Assembly: GCF_007830065.1 (NCBI RefSeq)
Contig: NZ_VLKK01000009.1
Location: 84,098 to 148,097 of the forward strand
Reading direction: 5' to 3'
Origin: Sphingobium wenxiniae
Lineage (GTDB): Bacteria > Pseudomonadota > Alphaproteobacteria > Sphingomonadales > Sphingomonadaceae
Length of the DNA stretch: 64,000 nt
Below are positions 27,783-36,737 of this stretch, piece after piece. Below the pieces are notes generated by a model that was not told the origin of the DNA, did no database searches, and saw only the letters and a program-made list of their open reading frames with translations. The position numbers and the translations under genes are program-made. Within the stretch, counting starts at the first letter, position 1. Each line of letters begins with the position of its first letter.

Positions 27783-29115
27783 CGGTCATCCCGTCGACGC
27801 GCAGGGTGGGCACGTTGATGGCATAGCGATAGCTAAGGTCGCTTGCCGGCGTCAGGGCGCGGAACATATCCTTCAAATTGCCCGCGATGGTGATTTCCGA
27901 CACCGCCCGCGTCACCGCGCCATTTTCGATGAGGAAGCCCGCCGCCCCGCGGCTGTAGTCGCCGGTCACGCCGTTGACGCCCATGCCGATCAGTTCGGTG
28001 ACGTAAAGGCCGCGCTTCACGTCCGCCATCAGGTCGCCCGGCGAGGCGCGGCCCGGCTCCATATGGACGTTGGACACGCCCGCGCCCGGCGCGCCGCTGC
28101 CGCCCCGGCTGGCATGGCCGGTCGGTTCAAGGCCGAGCTGCCGGGCCGAGGCGCTGTCGAGCAGCCAGCCGGTCAGGACGCCCGCGTCGATCAGCGCGCG
28201 GCGCGCGACGGGAAGCCCCTCCCCATCGAAGGGCCGCGACCGTAGGCCGCGCTGGCGCAGCGGGTCGTCGATGATGGTGACGGCCGAATCGAACAGCGCT
28301 TGCCCAAGGCTGTCGAGCAGGAAGCTGGACCGGCGGGCGATGGCCGGACCGACGATGCCGCCGATCAGATGACCGACAAGGCTGGAGCCGATGCGCGGAT
28401 CGAAGATGATCGGCATGACCCCGCTTTCGATACGGACGGGGTGGAGGCGGGCGACGGCGCGATGGCCCGCGCGCTGGCCGACCTCCTCCGCATGGTCGAG
28501 GTCTTCGAGATGGCGGGCGCTGTGGCTGGCATGGTCGCGCTGCATGTCCGCGCCGGTGCCCGCGAGCACGCTGGCCCAGATGGAATGGCTGGTGCCCGCA
28601 TAGGACCCCGCGAAGCCGTGGCTGGTGGCAAGCGCCATCTGGCTGCGCCCATTGGCAGCGCCGCCGCCTTCGCTGTTGGTGATGCCGGGGACGGCGCGGG
28701 CGGCTTCCTCCGCGATCAGCGCGCGTTCGCGCAGGGCGGCGGGTTCCGGCTCCTCTTCATCGGCAAGGTCGAGATGGGGCGGGCGCTTGCGGAGCAGGCG
28801 GTCTTCGGGGGCGAGGCCCGCATAGGGGTCGTCGGGCGCTTCGCGGGCCATGGCGATGCAGCGCTCGACCAGGGTGCCGAGCGTCGCGGGGTTCATGTCG
28901 GACCCGGAAATGCTCGCGGAACGCTGGCCCACGAAGACACGCAGGCCGATTTCCTCGCCTTCCGAGCGTTCCACATCCTCCAGTTCGCCCAGACGCACCG
29001 ACACGGTGGTCGATGCGTTGCAGGCATAGATGGCGTCCGCCGCATCCGCGCCCGCCCGGCGCGCGGCCGTCACCAGATCCTGGGCGCGCGACTGGGCTTC
29101 TTCGAGGCTGAGCAT
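27769..29115 (-). CDS. pmbA: TldD/PmbA family metalloprotease regulator (TldE)
   Basis: Partner of TldD in the TldD/TldE complex, which matures peptides such as microcins and degrades antitoxin CcdA. I set the start at ATG 29115 (MLSLEEAQSRAQ), giving 448 residues, the family length; a longer frame would overlap nudC. It has no HExxxH metal motif, which belongs to TldD, so this is the PmbA/TldE half. Typical pieces are EEIGLRVFVGQRSASISGSD, the SSLVGHLIGGIVG core and GVNGVTGDYSRGAAGFLIE near the end. It lies between nudC and the CysQ-like gene on the same strand. tldD is not in the window. Confidence 0.92.
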   Translation of the reverse strand: MLSLEEAQSRAQDLVTAARRAGADAADAIYACNASTTVSVRLGELEDVERSEGEEIGLRVFVGQRSASISGSDMNPATLGTLVERCIAMAREAPDDPYAGLAPEDRLLRKRPPHLDLADEEEPEPAALRERALIAEEAARAVPGITNSEGGGAANGRSQMALATSHGFAGSYAGTSHSIWASVLAGTGADMQRDHASHSARHLEDLDHAEEVGQRAGHRAVARLHPVRIESGVMPIIFDPRIGSSLVGHLIGGIVGPAIARRSSFLLDSLGQALFDSAVTIIDDPLRQRGLRSRPFDGEGLPVARRALIDAGVLTGWLLDSASARQLGLEPTGHASRGGSGAPGAGVSNVHMEPGRASPGDLMADVKRGLYVTELIGMGVNGVTGDYSRGAAGFLIENGAVTRAVSEITIAGNLKDMFRALTPASDLSYRYAINVPTLRVDGMTVAGG

Positions 29116-29158
29116 GGAGGCGAGACGATCCTGAAAGATGGAAAACAGGTTCCGGCCC

Positions 29159-30076
29159 TTACGCGCTTGCCCGCGCGGGCGCAACGTGCGCGAGCCAGTG
29201 GTCGAGCAGATGCCAGGCGACCGCCAGCGGCGGCGGGGCGAGAAACGGCGCGTCGGGCCGCCCTTCCAGCGCGGCGCGGACCTGATCGGCATCGCACCAG
29301 ATGGCGTCCTCTATCTCCGTCTGGTCGAGCGTCAGCGCATCGTCATCGGCCTGCGCGATGCAGGCGATCATGAGAGACGAGGGGAAGGGCCAGGGCTGGC
29401 TCATGACATAGCGGATCGAATGGACGGCGATGCCCGCTTCCTCCTTGAGTTCGCGGGCGACCGCCTCCTCGATCGTTTCGCCCGGTTCAAGGAACCCGGC
29501 GAGCGCGGAATAATGGCGCGGCGCCCAACGGTGCTGGCGGCCGACAAGGACGCGGCCACGATGTTCGGCCAGCATGATGACGACCGGATCGACGCGGGGG
29601 AAATGCTCGGTATCGCACCCTTCACACTGGCGCGCCCAGCCCCCCTTGTGCGGCGTCGTGGGCGAACCGCAGGCCGCGCAAAAGCGGTGGCGGGCGTGCC
29701 AGTCGACCAGACTGCGCGCGCCGGCATAGAGCGCCGCCTGATCGGGCGAAACCTCGTTCACCACCGCGCGGCTGCGGGCCGTAGGGGTGAAGCTGCCAGC
29801 CGCCCGGTCGATCAGGCGGGCGAAAACGGGGATGTGCGCCGGGTCGACGCCGAGGAGGACATAATCCTCCATCGCGGCGCCGGGGGGCAGCGGCTCCATG
29901 GCGAGCGCGCCGTCCGTGACCACAGGATCGAGGCCGTCCAGCAATACGCAAAGAGCCGCGGGGTCGGCGAAGGTTTTGGCCAGCAGCGCGGGATTGGAGC
30001 GAATTTCGTCCACGCGGTCCAATCTGCTGCCGACATAGCCGGGAAGTTGGCTTTCAGGAGCCTTAGCGCCGTACAT
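29159..30076 (-). CDS. nudC: NADH pyrophosphatase / NAD-cap decapping enzyme NudC
   Basis: Nudix hydrolase that cleaves NAD(H) and removes NAD caps from RNA. The 305-residue protein has an N-terminal domain and a zinc ribbon with the CAAC and CEGC pairs near residues 135-155. The Nudix box GFLEPGETIEEAVARELKEE is complete (ends in EAGI), and the NADH-specific SQPWPFPSS follows. This SQPWPFP motif separates NudC from other Nudix enzymes. The ATG start (MYGAKAPESQLPG) overlaps the mutY 3' end by 14 bp, so the genes are coupled. It precedes pmbA on the same strand. Confidence 0.95.
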   Translation of the reverse strand: MYGAKAPESQLPGYVGSRLDRVDEIRSNPALLAKTFADPAALCVLLDGLDPVVTDGALAMEPLPPGAAMEDYVLLGVDPAHIPVFARLIDRAAGSFTPTARSRAVVNEVSPDQAALYAGARSLVDWHARHRFCAACGSPTTPHKGGWARQCEGCDTEHFPRVDPVVIMLAEHRGRVLVGRQHRWAPRHYSALAGFLEPGETIEEAVARELKEEAGIAVHSIRYVMSQPWPFPSSLMIACIAQADDDALTLDQTEIEDAIWCDADQVRAALEGRPDAPFLAPPPLAVAWHLLDHWLAHVAPARASA

Positions 30077-31139
30077 CGTCGATCGTCTCCTTCATTGCCG
30101 CATCGGCCGCGCGGCGGAACAGCGTGGGAAGGCCGGCATCTTCCAGCCTGTCGAGCGGCCACCATTCACCCTGACCCGGCGGAAGGCAATCCCCGTTCAC
30201 GCGGGCGACATGGACCATGAGGCCAAGCGAGAAATGGGTGAAGACATGGGTGACGGGATCGGCAAGGGCGCTCCAGCAGGCGGCGAGCGGCGGGGTCGCG
30301 GCGGGCGCGGCGGCGCTCCAGTCCGAGGACGGCAAAGCACGCATCCCGCCGAGCATCCCCTTGTCCGGGCGGCGGACCAGCCAGACATGGCCGTCCGTCC
30401 GCTCGATCCACCAGGCGTGGCCGTGGCGATGGGGCCTGGTCTTCTTTGCGGCCTTGACCGGGAAGGCGGCGGGATCGGCGGTGAGGAAGGCCGCGCAATC
30501 CTCCCGCAAGGGGCAAATGCCGCAAGCGGGGTTGCGGGGCGTGCAGATGGTTGCGCCCAGGTCCATCATCGCCTGCGCGAAATCGCCTGCGCGGGCGTCC
30601 GGCGTGATCCTGTCGGCGGCGGCGCGGATTTCGGGCCGGGCGGCAGGGAGCGGCGTGGCGATGGCGAAGAGGCGGGCGACGACGCGCTCGACATTGGCGT
30701 CCACCACCACGGCGCGGCGGCGGAAGGCGATGGCGGCGACGGCGGCGGCGGTATAGGCCCCCACCCCCGGCAGGGCGCGCAGCCCTTCCTCCATATCGGG
30801 GAAGGTTCCGCCATAATCGCGGGCGACGGCGCGGGCGCAGGCGAGCAGGTTGCGGGCGCGGGCATAATAGCCAAGGCCCGCCCATGCGGCCATCACCTCC
30901 GCATCGTCCGCCGCCGCCAGATCGGCAACGGTCGGCCAGCGGTCGGTAAAGCGAGCGAAATAAGGCGCTACGGCGGCCACGGTCGTCTGTTGCAGCATGA
31001 TTTCCGACAGCCAGACGCGATAGGGATCGGCGGCTTCGTTCGATCCGGGCGGCGCGCGCCATGGCAGGCGGCGAGCGTGGACGTCGTAATGCGCGAGGAG
31101 GTCTTTCGCGATTTTCCTGTTGCTGCTCTCGACGCGCAT
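30063..31139 (-). CDS. mutY: A/G-specific adenine DNA glycosylase MutY
   Basis: Removes adenine opposite 8-oxoguanine or guanine. The 358-residue protein has the expected order: SEIMLQQTTVA with the catalytic Glu, helix-hairpin-helix LPGVGAYTAAAVAAIAF, catalytic Asp in VVVDANVERV, and the iron-sulfur cluster motif Cys-x6-Cys-x2-Cys-x5-Cys in CTPRNPACGICPLREDC. The C-terminal Nudix-like domain that recognises 8-oxoG follows (from about residue 235). The divergent dciA gene starts 26 bp away, and nudC overlaps the 3' end. Identification is firm. Confidence 0.97.
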   Translation of the reverse strand: MRVESSNRKIAKDLLAHYDVHARRLPWRAPPGSNEAADPYRVWLSEIMLQQTTVAAVAPYFARFTDRWPTVADLAAADDAEVMAAWAGLGYYARARNLLACARAVARDYGGTFPDMEEGLRALPGVGAYTAAAVAAIAFRRRAVVVDANVERVVARLFAIATPLPAARPEIRAAADRITPDARAGDFAQAMMDLGATICTPRNPACGICPLREDCAAFLTADPAAFPVKAAKKTRPHRHGHAWWIERTDGHVWLVRRPDKGMLGGMRALPSSDWSAAAPAATPPLAACWSALADPVTHVFTHFSLGLMVHVARVNGDCLPPGQGEWWPLDRLEDAGLPTLFRRAADAAMKETIDDVRR

Positions 31140-31165
31140 GGCGGCGCTATGCCATTAAGCGAGCC

Positions 31166-31708
31166 ATGACGGAACGTCCCGCAGCACCTAAAGCGAAAAA
31201 TCGCGCCGAAGCAGCGGCGGAACGTCCCCGCGTGGGCGGCCCGCGACAGATCGCGGACCTGATGCCCGACATCGGACGGGCGGCTTTCCGCAAGTTCGGT
31301 TTCGTGCAGTCGAGCGTCGTCACCCGCTGGGCGGAAATCGTGGGGCCGCATTATGCGGATATTTCCGTCCCCGAATCGATTCGCTTCCCCGTGGGGCAGA
31401 AAGCGGGCGGGACGCTGCAACTGACGGTCATGAGCGGCCATGCGCCGATGATGCAGCATGTGATGCCCGACATCATCGAGCGGGTGAACCGCTTCTTCGG
31501 CTATAAAGCCGTGGCGAAGGTCGCGATGAAGCAGGGGCAGGTGCGGCCGAACGAGCCGGAACGCCGCCCGCCGCCGCGCAACCTGAAGCCCCTGCCGGTG
31601 GAGCTGGGCGATTCGCTGCGGGACATTGGCGACCCGGAATTGCGCGCGGTGCTCGAATCGCTGGCGCAGGGGATTGCCAATACGAGCGGCTTGCCCAAGA
31701 TCAGCTAG
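31166..31708 (+). CDS. DciA-like (DUF721) helicase-loading protein
   Basis: DUF721 proteins include DciA, which loads the replicative helicase DnaB in bacteria lacking DnaC. I place the start at ATG 31166 (MTERPAAPKAKN), 180 residues. A basic N-terminal stretch (about 1-32) leads into the DUF721 core with FGFVQSSVVTRWAEIVGPHY and GGTLQLTVMSGHAPMMQH. The C-terminal tail is Pro/Arg-rich, then ends in a helix. The upstream extension of the frame lies in the mutY promoter region and is not coding. It is divergent from mutY. DciA function is inferred from the domain. Confidence 0.85.
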   Translation: MTERPAAPKAKNRAEAAAERPRVGGPRQIADLMPDIGRAAFRKFGFVQSSVVTRWAEIVGPHYADISVPESIRFPVGQKAGGTLQLTVMSGHAPMMQHVMPDIIERVNRFFGYKAVAKVAMKQGQVRPNEPERRPPPRNLKPLPVELGDSLRDIGDPELRAVLESLAQGIANTSGLPKIS

Positions 31709-31742
31709 GATCATTCCGCCTCCGTTCAGGGGGCCTGGCGTT

Positions 31743-32432
31743 ATGGACATAGTCATGAACACGATTCGCCTGCTTGCCCTTTGCCTGCTCGCCATCCCCG
31801 CCACGGCCCTCGCCGCGCCTGCGTCGGTCAATTGGGTCGGCCATGTCGCGCTGTCGCCCATTGGCGGGCATGTGCTGGGCAATCCCGCCGCACCCACGAA
31901 GCTGGTCGAATATGTAAGCTACACATGCAGCCACTGCGCCCATTTCGTGGCGGAAGCGAGCCAGCCGCTGCGCGAGCGCTATGTGAAGGGCGGCAAGGTC
32001 AGCGTCGAAGTCCGCAACGCCGTGCGCGACAAATATGACCTGACCGCCGCTTTGCTGGCGCGATGCGGCGGGGCGAAGCGCTTTTTCGGCAATCATGAGG
32101 CGCTGTTCGCCAATCAGGACGCGTGGATGGACAAGCTGACCGCCTATGACAAGGACGGCGCGGCCAGGCCCGCCGACCAGAAGGCGGCTCTGCGCGAGAT
32201 CGGGCGGAAGACGGGTCTCTATGCGCTGATGGCCAGGCGCGGCTTCACCAATGCCCAGCTTGACGGGTGCATCAACGATCCCGCTTCGATGAAGCAGGTG
32301 CTGGCGATGACCGACGAAGCATGGAACAAGGTGCAGATCACCGGCACGCCGTCCTTCACCGTCAACGGCACTCTGGTCCACGGGTCGGACTGGATGCGGT
32401 TGCAGGCCGCATTGCCCGACGCGCCGCAGTGA
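31743..32432 (+). CDS. DsbA-family thioredoxin-fold protein (exported)
   Basis: Predicted periplasmic thiol oxidoreductase of the DsbA family. The ATG is at 31743, with ATG 31755 as an alternative; the product is 229 residues. A signal peptide ends near ALAAP (about residue 28). The thioredoxin fold carries the active-site CxxC as CSHC in YVSYTCSHCAHF. The cis-Pro region ITGTPSFTVNG is present near residue 200, as needed for a functional oxidoreductase. A second CSHC protein follows 52 bp downstream, so the two may be a paired system. The partner is unknown. Confidence 0.85.
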   Translation: MDIVMNTIRLLALCLLAIPATALAAPASVNWVGHVALSPIGGHVLGNPAAPTKLVEYVSYTCSHCAHFVAEASQPLRERYVKGGKVSVEVRNAVRDKYDLTAALLARCGGAKRFFGNHEALFANQDAWMDKLTAYDKDGAARPADQKAALREIGRKTGLYALMARRGFTNAQLDGCINDPASMKQVLAMTDEAWNKVQITGTPSFTVNGTLVHGSDWMRLQAALPDAPQ

Positions 32433-32484
32433 TCTAGACCCTGCATAGGTAACAACATTCACTCACAACGGAGCCGATCGTCCC

Positions 32485-33219
32485 GTGAAAGCCCTGCCCG
32501 CCATTGCCCTTATCGCCCTTTCCCTGACGCTCGCCGCCTGCGGCAAGAAGGATGAAGGCGCCAAGCCCTCCGGCGAGCCGATCGCCGCCGTCGCCGCGCC
32601 CGCCGGCACGCGCTGGGCCGACACCGTCAACGAAACGCCCGACGGCTATTTCGTCATGGGCAATCCCGACGCGAAGCTGAAGCTGGTGGAGTTCGCGTCC
32701 TTCACATGCAGCCATTGCCGCGATTTTTCCGCCGAAGCGTCGGAAGAAATCCGCAATATCGTGAACACGGGCAAGATGAGCTATGAGCTGCGGACCTTCG
32801 TGCGCGACCCCATCGACATTTCGACGGCGTTGCTGGCGGGTTGCGGCGGCAAGGAGGTCTTCTATCCGCTGACCGAACAGTTCTTCGCCAATCAGAATGC
32901 AATGTTCGAAAAGGAGCAGGCGCTGGGCGACACGCAATATCAGCAGTTGATGAGCGCGCCGCCGCAGCAGCGTTTCGGCCAGTTGGCGAACGCCGTCGGG
33001 CTGGTGGATTTCGCCAAGCAGCGCGGCATTTCGGAAGATCAGGCGAAACAGTGCCTCGCCAACACCGCCGCCGCCGAGAAGCTGGCCAAGGGCGTTCAGG
33101 CCGCCAACGCGCAATATAAGATCGAGGGCACGCCCAGCTTCCTCATCAATGGCGTGCTGGTGGAAAATGTCGCGGCGTGGCCGGCGCTCCAGGCGAAGCT
33201 GAAAGAAGCGGGGATCTGA
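32485..33219 (+). CDS. DsbA-family thioredoxin-fold lipoprotein
   Basis: Second DsbA-like protein, 244 residues, anchored as a lipoprotein: lipobox LAAC with Cys19. The thioredoxin domain has CSHC in EFASFTCSHCRDF and a cis-Pro motif (IEGTPSFLING) near the end. It resembles the upstream protein across the whole domain, so the two genes probably arose by duplication. The lipid anchor could place it on the inner or outer membrane. smc begins 66 bp downstream but need not be functionally related. Confidence 0.85.
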   Translation: MKALPAIALIALSLTLAACGKKDEGAKPSGEPIAAVAAPAGTRWADTVNETPDGYFVMGNPDAKLKLVEFASFTCSHCRDFSAEASEEIRNIVNTGKMSYELRTFVRDPIDISTALLAGCGGKEVFYPLTEQFFANQNAMFEKEQALGDTQYQQLMSAPPQQRFGQLANAVGLVDFAKQRGISEDQAKQCLANTAAAEKLAKGVQAANAQYKIEGTPSFLINGVLVENVAAWPALQAKLKEAGI

Positions 33220-33256
33220 TTGGCGGCGGGGGGGCTTCCTTCTTCACGGCCTGACC

Positions 33257-33272
33257 GGGCGGCGCGCCGCCC
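33257..33272 (+). promoter_or_regulatory. 16-bp GC palindrome upstream of smc
   Basis: Perfect palindrome GGGCGGCG-CGCCGCCC, ending 12 bases before the smc GTG and next to its GGAG ribosome-binding site. It could slow translation initiation or mark a processing point between the dsbA-like gene and smc. It has no T-run, so it is not an ordinary terminator. Confidence 0.3.
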
Positions 33273-33284
33273 CGGAGAGCGGCC

Positions 33285-36200
33285 GTGCAGATAAAGCGCC
33301 TCAAGCTGTCCGGCTTCAAGAGCTTCGTCGACGCAACGGAGCTGCGGATCGAGCCGGGCCTGACCGGCATCGTCGGCCCCAATGGCTGCGGCAAGTCCAA
33401 CCTGCTGGAGGCGATCCGCTGGGTCATGGGCGAATCCAGCGCCAAGTCGATGCGCGGCGGCGGCATGGAGGACGTGATCTTCGCGGGCACCGCGAGCCGC
33501 CCGCAGCGGGACTTCGCGGAAGTGTCGCTGCTGACCGTGCAGGAGCAGGGCGAGCTTTTTTCCGCCGTCGATGTGGGTGCGGACGGCGAACTGGAAGTCA
33601 CCCGCCGGATCGAACGGGGCGCGGGCAGCGCCTACCGCGCCAATGGGCGCGACGTGCGGGCGAAGGACATCTCCCTCATCTTCGCCGATGCCGCCACCGG
33701 GGCGCATAGTCCCGCGCTGGTGAGCCAGGGGCGCATCGCCGCCGTCATCGCCGCGCGCCCGCAGGAACGCCGGGCCATGCTGGAGGAAGCGGCGGGGATT
33801 GCGGGCCTGCATGTGCGGCGCAAGGATGCCGAACAGAAGCTGCGCGCCGCCGAGGGCAACCTGACCCGGCTGGACGAGATATTGGCGGACATGGAGAGCC
33901 GCGCGGGCAGCCTGCGGCGGCAGGCCAAGGCGGCGGAACGCTATATCCGGCTGTCGGAACAGATCCGCGTGGCCGAGGCGCGGGTGATTTTCGCCCGCTG
34001 GCGCGAGGCGAGCGCGAGCGCGGATGCGGCGCGGGCCGAGGCGAAGCAGACGGAAGGCGCGGTCGTGGCGGCGCAGGAAGCGCAGATAGCGGCGGCGGCC
34101 CACGCGCAGGCTGCGGTAGAGGCTCTGGCGGAACGGCGTTCCGCCGCGCAGGCGGCGCGCGATGCGGCCAATGAGGCGGGGCACAGGCTCAACGCGCTCA
34201 AGAGCGAGCGGGACGGTGTGGTGCGGCGGATGCACGACCTTGCCACACAGGCGCGGCAGTTGGAGGAAGATCGCGAGCGCGAGGGGACGCTGGCCCATGA
34301 CGCGGCGGAGGCGATGGCGCGGCTGACCGAGGAAGTCGCGACGCTCAGGGCGCGCATTGCCGGGACGGAAGCGATGATCCCGGACTTTGCAGCGCGGATC
34401 GGCAGGGCCGAGGATGCCGCGCGCGATGCCGAGGTGGAACTGGCCAAGGCGATGGCCTGCCAGGCGGGCGAGCAAGCGGAACTGCGCGTGGCCGAGGCGG
34501 CTCTGGCGGCGGCGCAGGGGCGGCTGGACCGGGCAGAACGCGATGTAGCAAAGCTGGAAGCAGAGGCCGATGCCCTGCCCGACGCCGCGCCGCTGGAAGC
34601 TAAGCGCGCCGAGGCGCTGGCCGCGCAGGAACGGGCCGGGCGGGACCGCGATACCGCCGAAGCCGTGATTGCGGGGGCCGATGCGGAGCGGCAGGCGGCG
34701 AGCGAGGCGCGAGCGGAGGCGGATACCGCCTTGTCATCCACGCGGGCCGCTTTGGCGGCGCTGGATAGCGAGGCGGCGGCGCTGAGGCGCGCGGTGGAGA
34801 GCGGCGCGGGCGGGAAAAGCCGGGCGCTGGACCGGCTGAAGGCCGCGCCGGGCTATGAACATGCGCTGGCGGCGGCGCTGGGCGACGATCTGGAAGCGCC
34901 GATCGGGGCCGACGGGCCGCGTTTCTGGGGCGGGGCCGAGCCGGCCGATGGCGACCCCGCCTTGCCTGCGGAATGCGCGGCTCTGTCCGGTCATGTGACC
35001 GCGCCGCCGGAACTGGCGCGGCGGCTGGCGCAGGTCGCCGTGGCGGAGCGTGACGCGGGGCAGGCGTTGGCCGTGGGGCAGAGGCTGGTGACGCGGGACG
35101 GAAAGCTGCGGCGCTGGGACGGCTATGTCGCGACGCAGGGCGGCGCGGCGGCGGCGGAGCGGCTGATTCGGCTCAACCGGCTGGAGGCGATTGCGGCGGC
35201 TCGCCCGGCAGCGGACAGGGCTGTCGAGGCGGCGCGGACGGCGCAGGGCGACGCGCAGGCGCGCGAGCAGGCGGCGGCGCAGGCTTTGGCGTCCGGGCGG
35301 GCGGCTCTGAGCGAGGCGGAGCAGCGATTGCGGACAGCCCTGCGCGCGGCGGACGAGGCCGGGACGGCGCTGGAACGGCTGGCCGGGCGGCGTGAAGGCA
35401 TTGAGGAGCGGCTGACGGTCGCGCGGCGGGATCGCAATGTGGCGGCGCAGGAACGGCAAACGGCGCAGGCGGCGCGGGCCGCCATGCCCGATGGCGAGGA
35501 AACCCGCGCTCTGGTCGCCAGCCTGTCGCAGGCGAGCGAAAAGGCGCGGGCCGCGGTCAGCCAGTTGCAGGCCGACCGGGCGTTGGCCGACAGGGCGCTG
35601 AGCGGCGACCGCGAACGCATGGCGGCGGCGGAGGCCGATGCGAAGAGCTGGCAATCCCGTGCGGGCGAGGCCGGGAAGCGCATCGCGGCGATGACGAAAC
35701 GCGGCGAGGATGTGGCCGCCGAGCAGGCGCGGATGGCGCGGGAGCCGGAGCGGCTGGCGGGCGCGATCGCCGCTTTGACCGAGCAAGGCGCGGCGCTGAC
35801 GGAGGCGTCCGACGCCGCGCGCAAGGCCGAGGCCGAGGCCGAGGCGGCGCTGCGGACCGCCGAGCGGCTGGCGAGCGAGGCCGGGGAAGCGCTGGCGGCG
35901 GCGCGGGAAGCGCGGGCCACGGCAGTGGCGCGCGCGGAGGCGGCGGACGAGCGCCGGATCGAAACCAACCGCCTGTCGGGCGAGCGGTTCGAATGTCCAC
36001 CGCCGGTGCTGCCCGAGCGGCTGGGCTTTGCCAGCGCCGACATCCGCATCGCCCAGACCGAACAGGCCGAGCATGATCGCCTCTCCGCCGAGCGCGAGCG
36101 GATCGGGCCGGTCAATCTGGTCGCGGCGCAGGAACTGGAAGAGCTGGACGCCACGCAGGCAAAGAGCCGGGCCGAGAGCGAGGAACTGGCCCAGGCGATC

Positions 36201-36728
36201 CACCGGCTGCGCGGCTCCATCGGCAGCCTCAATCGCGAGGGGCGGCAAAGGCTGCTGGCCGCGTTCGAGGCGGTGGACGGGCATTTCCGGCAGCTTTTCA
36301 CGACGCTGTTCAACGGCGGTCAGGCGCATCTGGAACTGATCGACAGCGACGATCCGCTGGAGGCGGGACTGGAGATCATGGCGCAGCCGCCGGGCAAGAG
36401 GCTGTCCGCGCTGACGCTGCTGTCGGGCGGCGAGCAGGCGTTGACGGCGGTGGCGCTGATCTTCGGCCTGTTCCTCACCAATCCCGCGCCGATCTGCGTG
36501 CTGGACGAGGTGGACGCGCCGCTCGACGACGCCAATGTGGAGCGTTTCTGCGACATGCTGGACGCGATGGTGCGGCAGACGCGGACACGCTATCTGATCG
36601 TCACCCATAATGCCGTCACCATGGCGCGGATGCACCGGCTGTTCGGCGTGACCATGGTGGAGCGCGGCGTCAGCCGCCTGGTGTCGGTCAGCCTGGGCGG
36701 CGCGGAGGCTTTGCTGGCGGCGGAGTAG
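33285..36728 (+). CDS. smc: Chromosome segregation ATPase SMC
   Basis: Structural maintenance of chromosomes protein; a DNA-condensing ABC-type ATPase of 1147 residues, standard for bacterial SMC. It starts at GTG 33285 with CCGGAGAGC upstream. The Walker A GPNGCGKS spans residues 31-38. Long Ala/Glu/Arg-rich coiled coils (about 170-520 and 660-980) flank a hinge (about 520-640, with VAERDAGQALAVGQRLVTRD). The C-terminal head carries the signature LSGGEQALTAVAL and Walker B ICVLDEVDAPLDD. The scpA and scpB partner genes are not in this window. It converges with the phospholipase-like gene (9 bp). Confidence 0.96.
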   Translation: MQIKRLKLSGFKSFVDATELRIEPGLTGIVGPNGCGKSNLLEAIRWVMGESSAKSMRGGGMEDVIFAGTASRPQRDFAEVSLLTVQEQGELFSAVDVGADGELEVTRRIERGAGSAYRANGRDVRAKDISLIFADAATGAHSPALVSQGRIAAVIAARPQERRAMLEEAAGIAGLHVRRKDAEQKLRAAEGNLTRLDEILADMESRAGSLRRQAKAAERYIRLSEQIRVAEARVIFARWREASASADAARAEAKQTEGAVVAAQEAQIAAAAHAQAAVEALAERRSAAQAARDAANEAGHRLNALKSERDGVVRRMHDLATQARQLEEDREREGTLAHDAAEAMARLTEEVATLRARIAGTEAMIPDFAARIGRAEDAARDAEVELAKAMACQAGEQAELRVAEAALAAAQGRLDRAERDVAKLEAEADALPDAAPLEAKRAEALAAQERAGRDRDTAEAVIAGADAERQAASEARAEADTALSSTRAALAALDSEAAALRRAVESGAGGKSRALDRLKAAPGYEHALAAALGDDLEAPIGADGPRFWGGAEPADGDPALPAECAALSGHVTAPPELARRLAQVAVAERDAGQALAVGQRLVTRDGKLRRWDGYVATQGGAAAAERLIRLNRLEAIAAARPAADRAVEAARTAQGDAQAREQAAAQALASGRAALSEAEQRLRTALRAADEAGTALERLAGRREGIEERLTVARRDRNVAAQERQTAQAARAAMPDGEETRALVASLSQASEKARAAVSQLQADRALADRALSGDRERMAAAEADAKSWQSRAGEAGKRIAAMTKRGEDVAAEQARMAREPERLAGAIAALTEQGAALTEASDAARKAEAEAEAALRTAERLASEAGEALAAAREARATAVARAEAADERRIETNRLSGERFECPPPVLPERLGFASADIRIAQTEQAEHDRLSAERERIGPVNLVAAQELEELDATQAKSRAESEELAQAIHRLRGSIGSLNREGRQRLLAAFEAVDGHFRQLFTTLFNGGQAHLELIDSDDPLEAGLEIMAQPPGKRLSALTLLSGGEQALTAVALIFGLFLTNPAPICVLDEVDAPLDDANVERFCDMLDAMVRQTRTRYLIVTHNAVTMARMHRLFGVTMVERGVSRLVSVSLGGAEALLAAE

Positions 36729-36737
36729 AGGCCCGCC

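Noticed and set aside
34734..36635. Minus-strand frame of 633 codons within smc
   Set aside because: Shadow of the smc coiled-coil region; no motif and low complexity.
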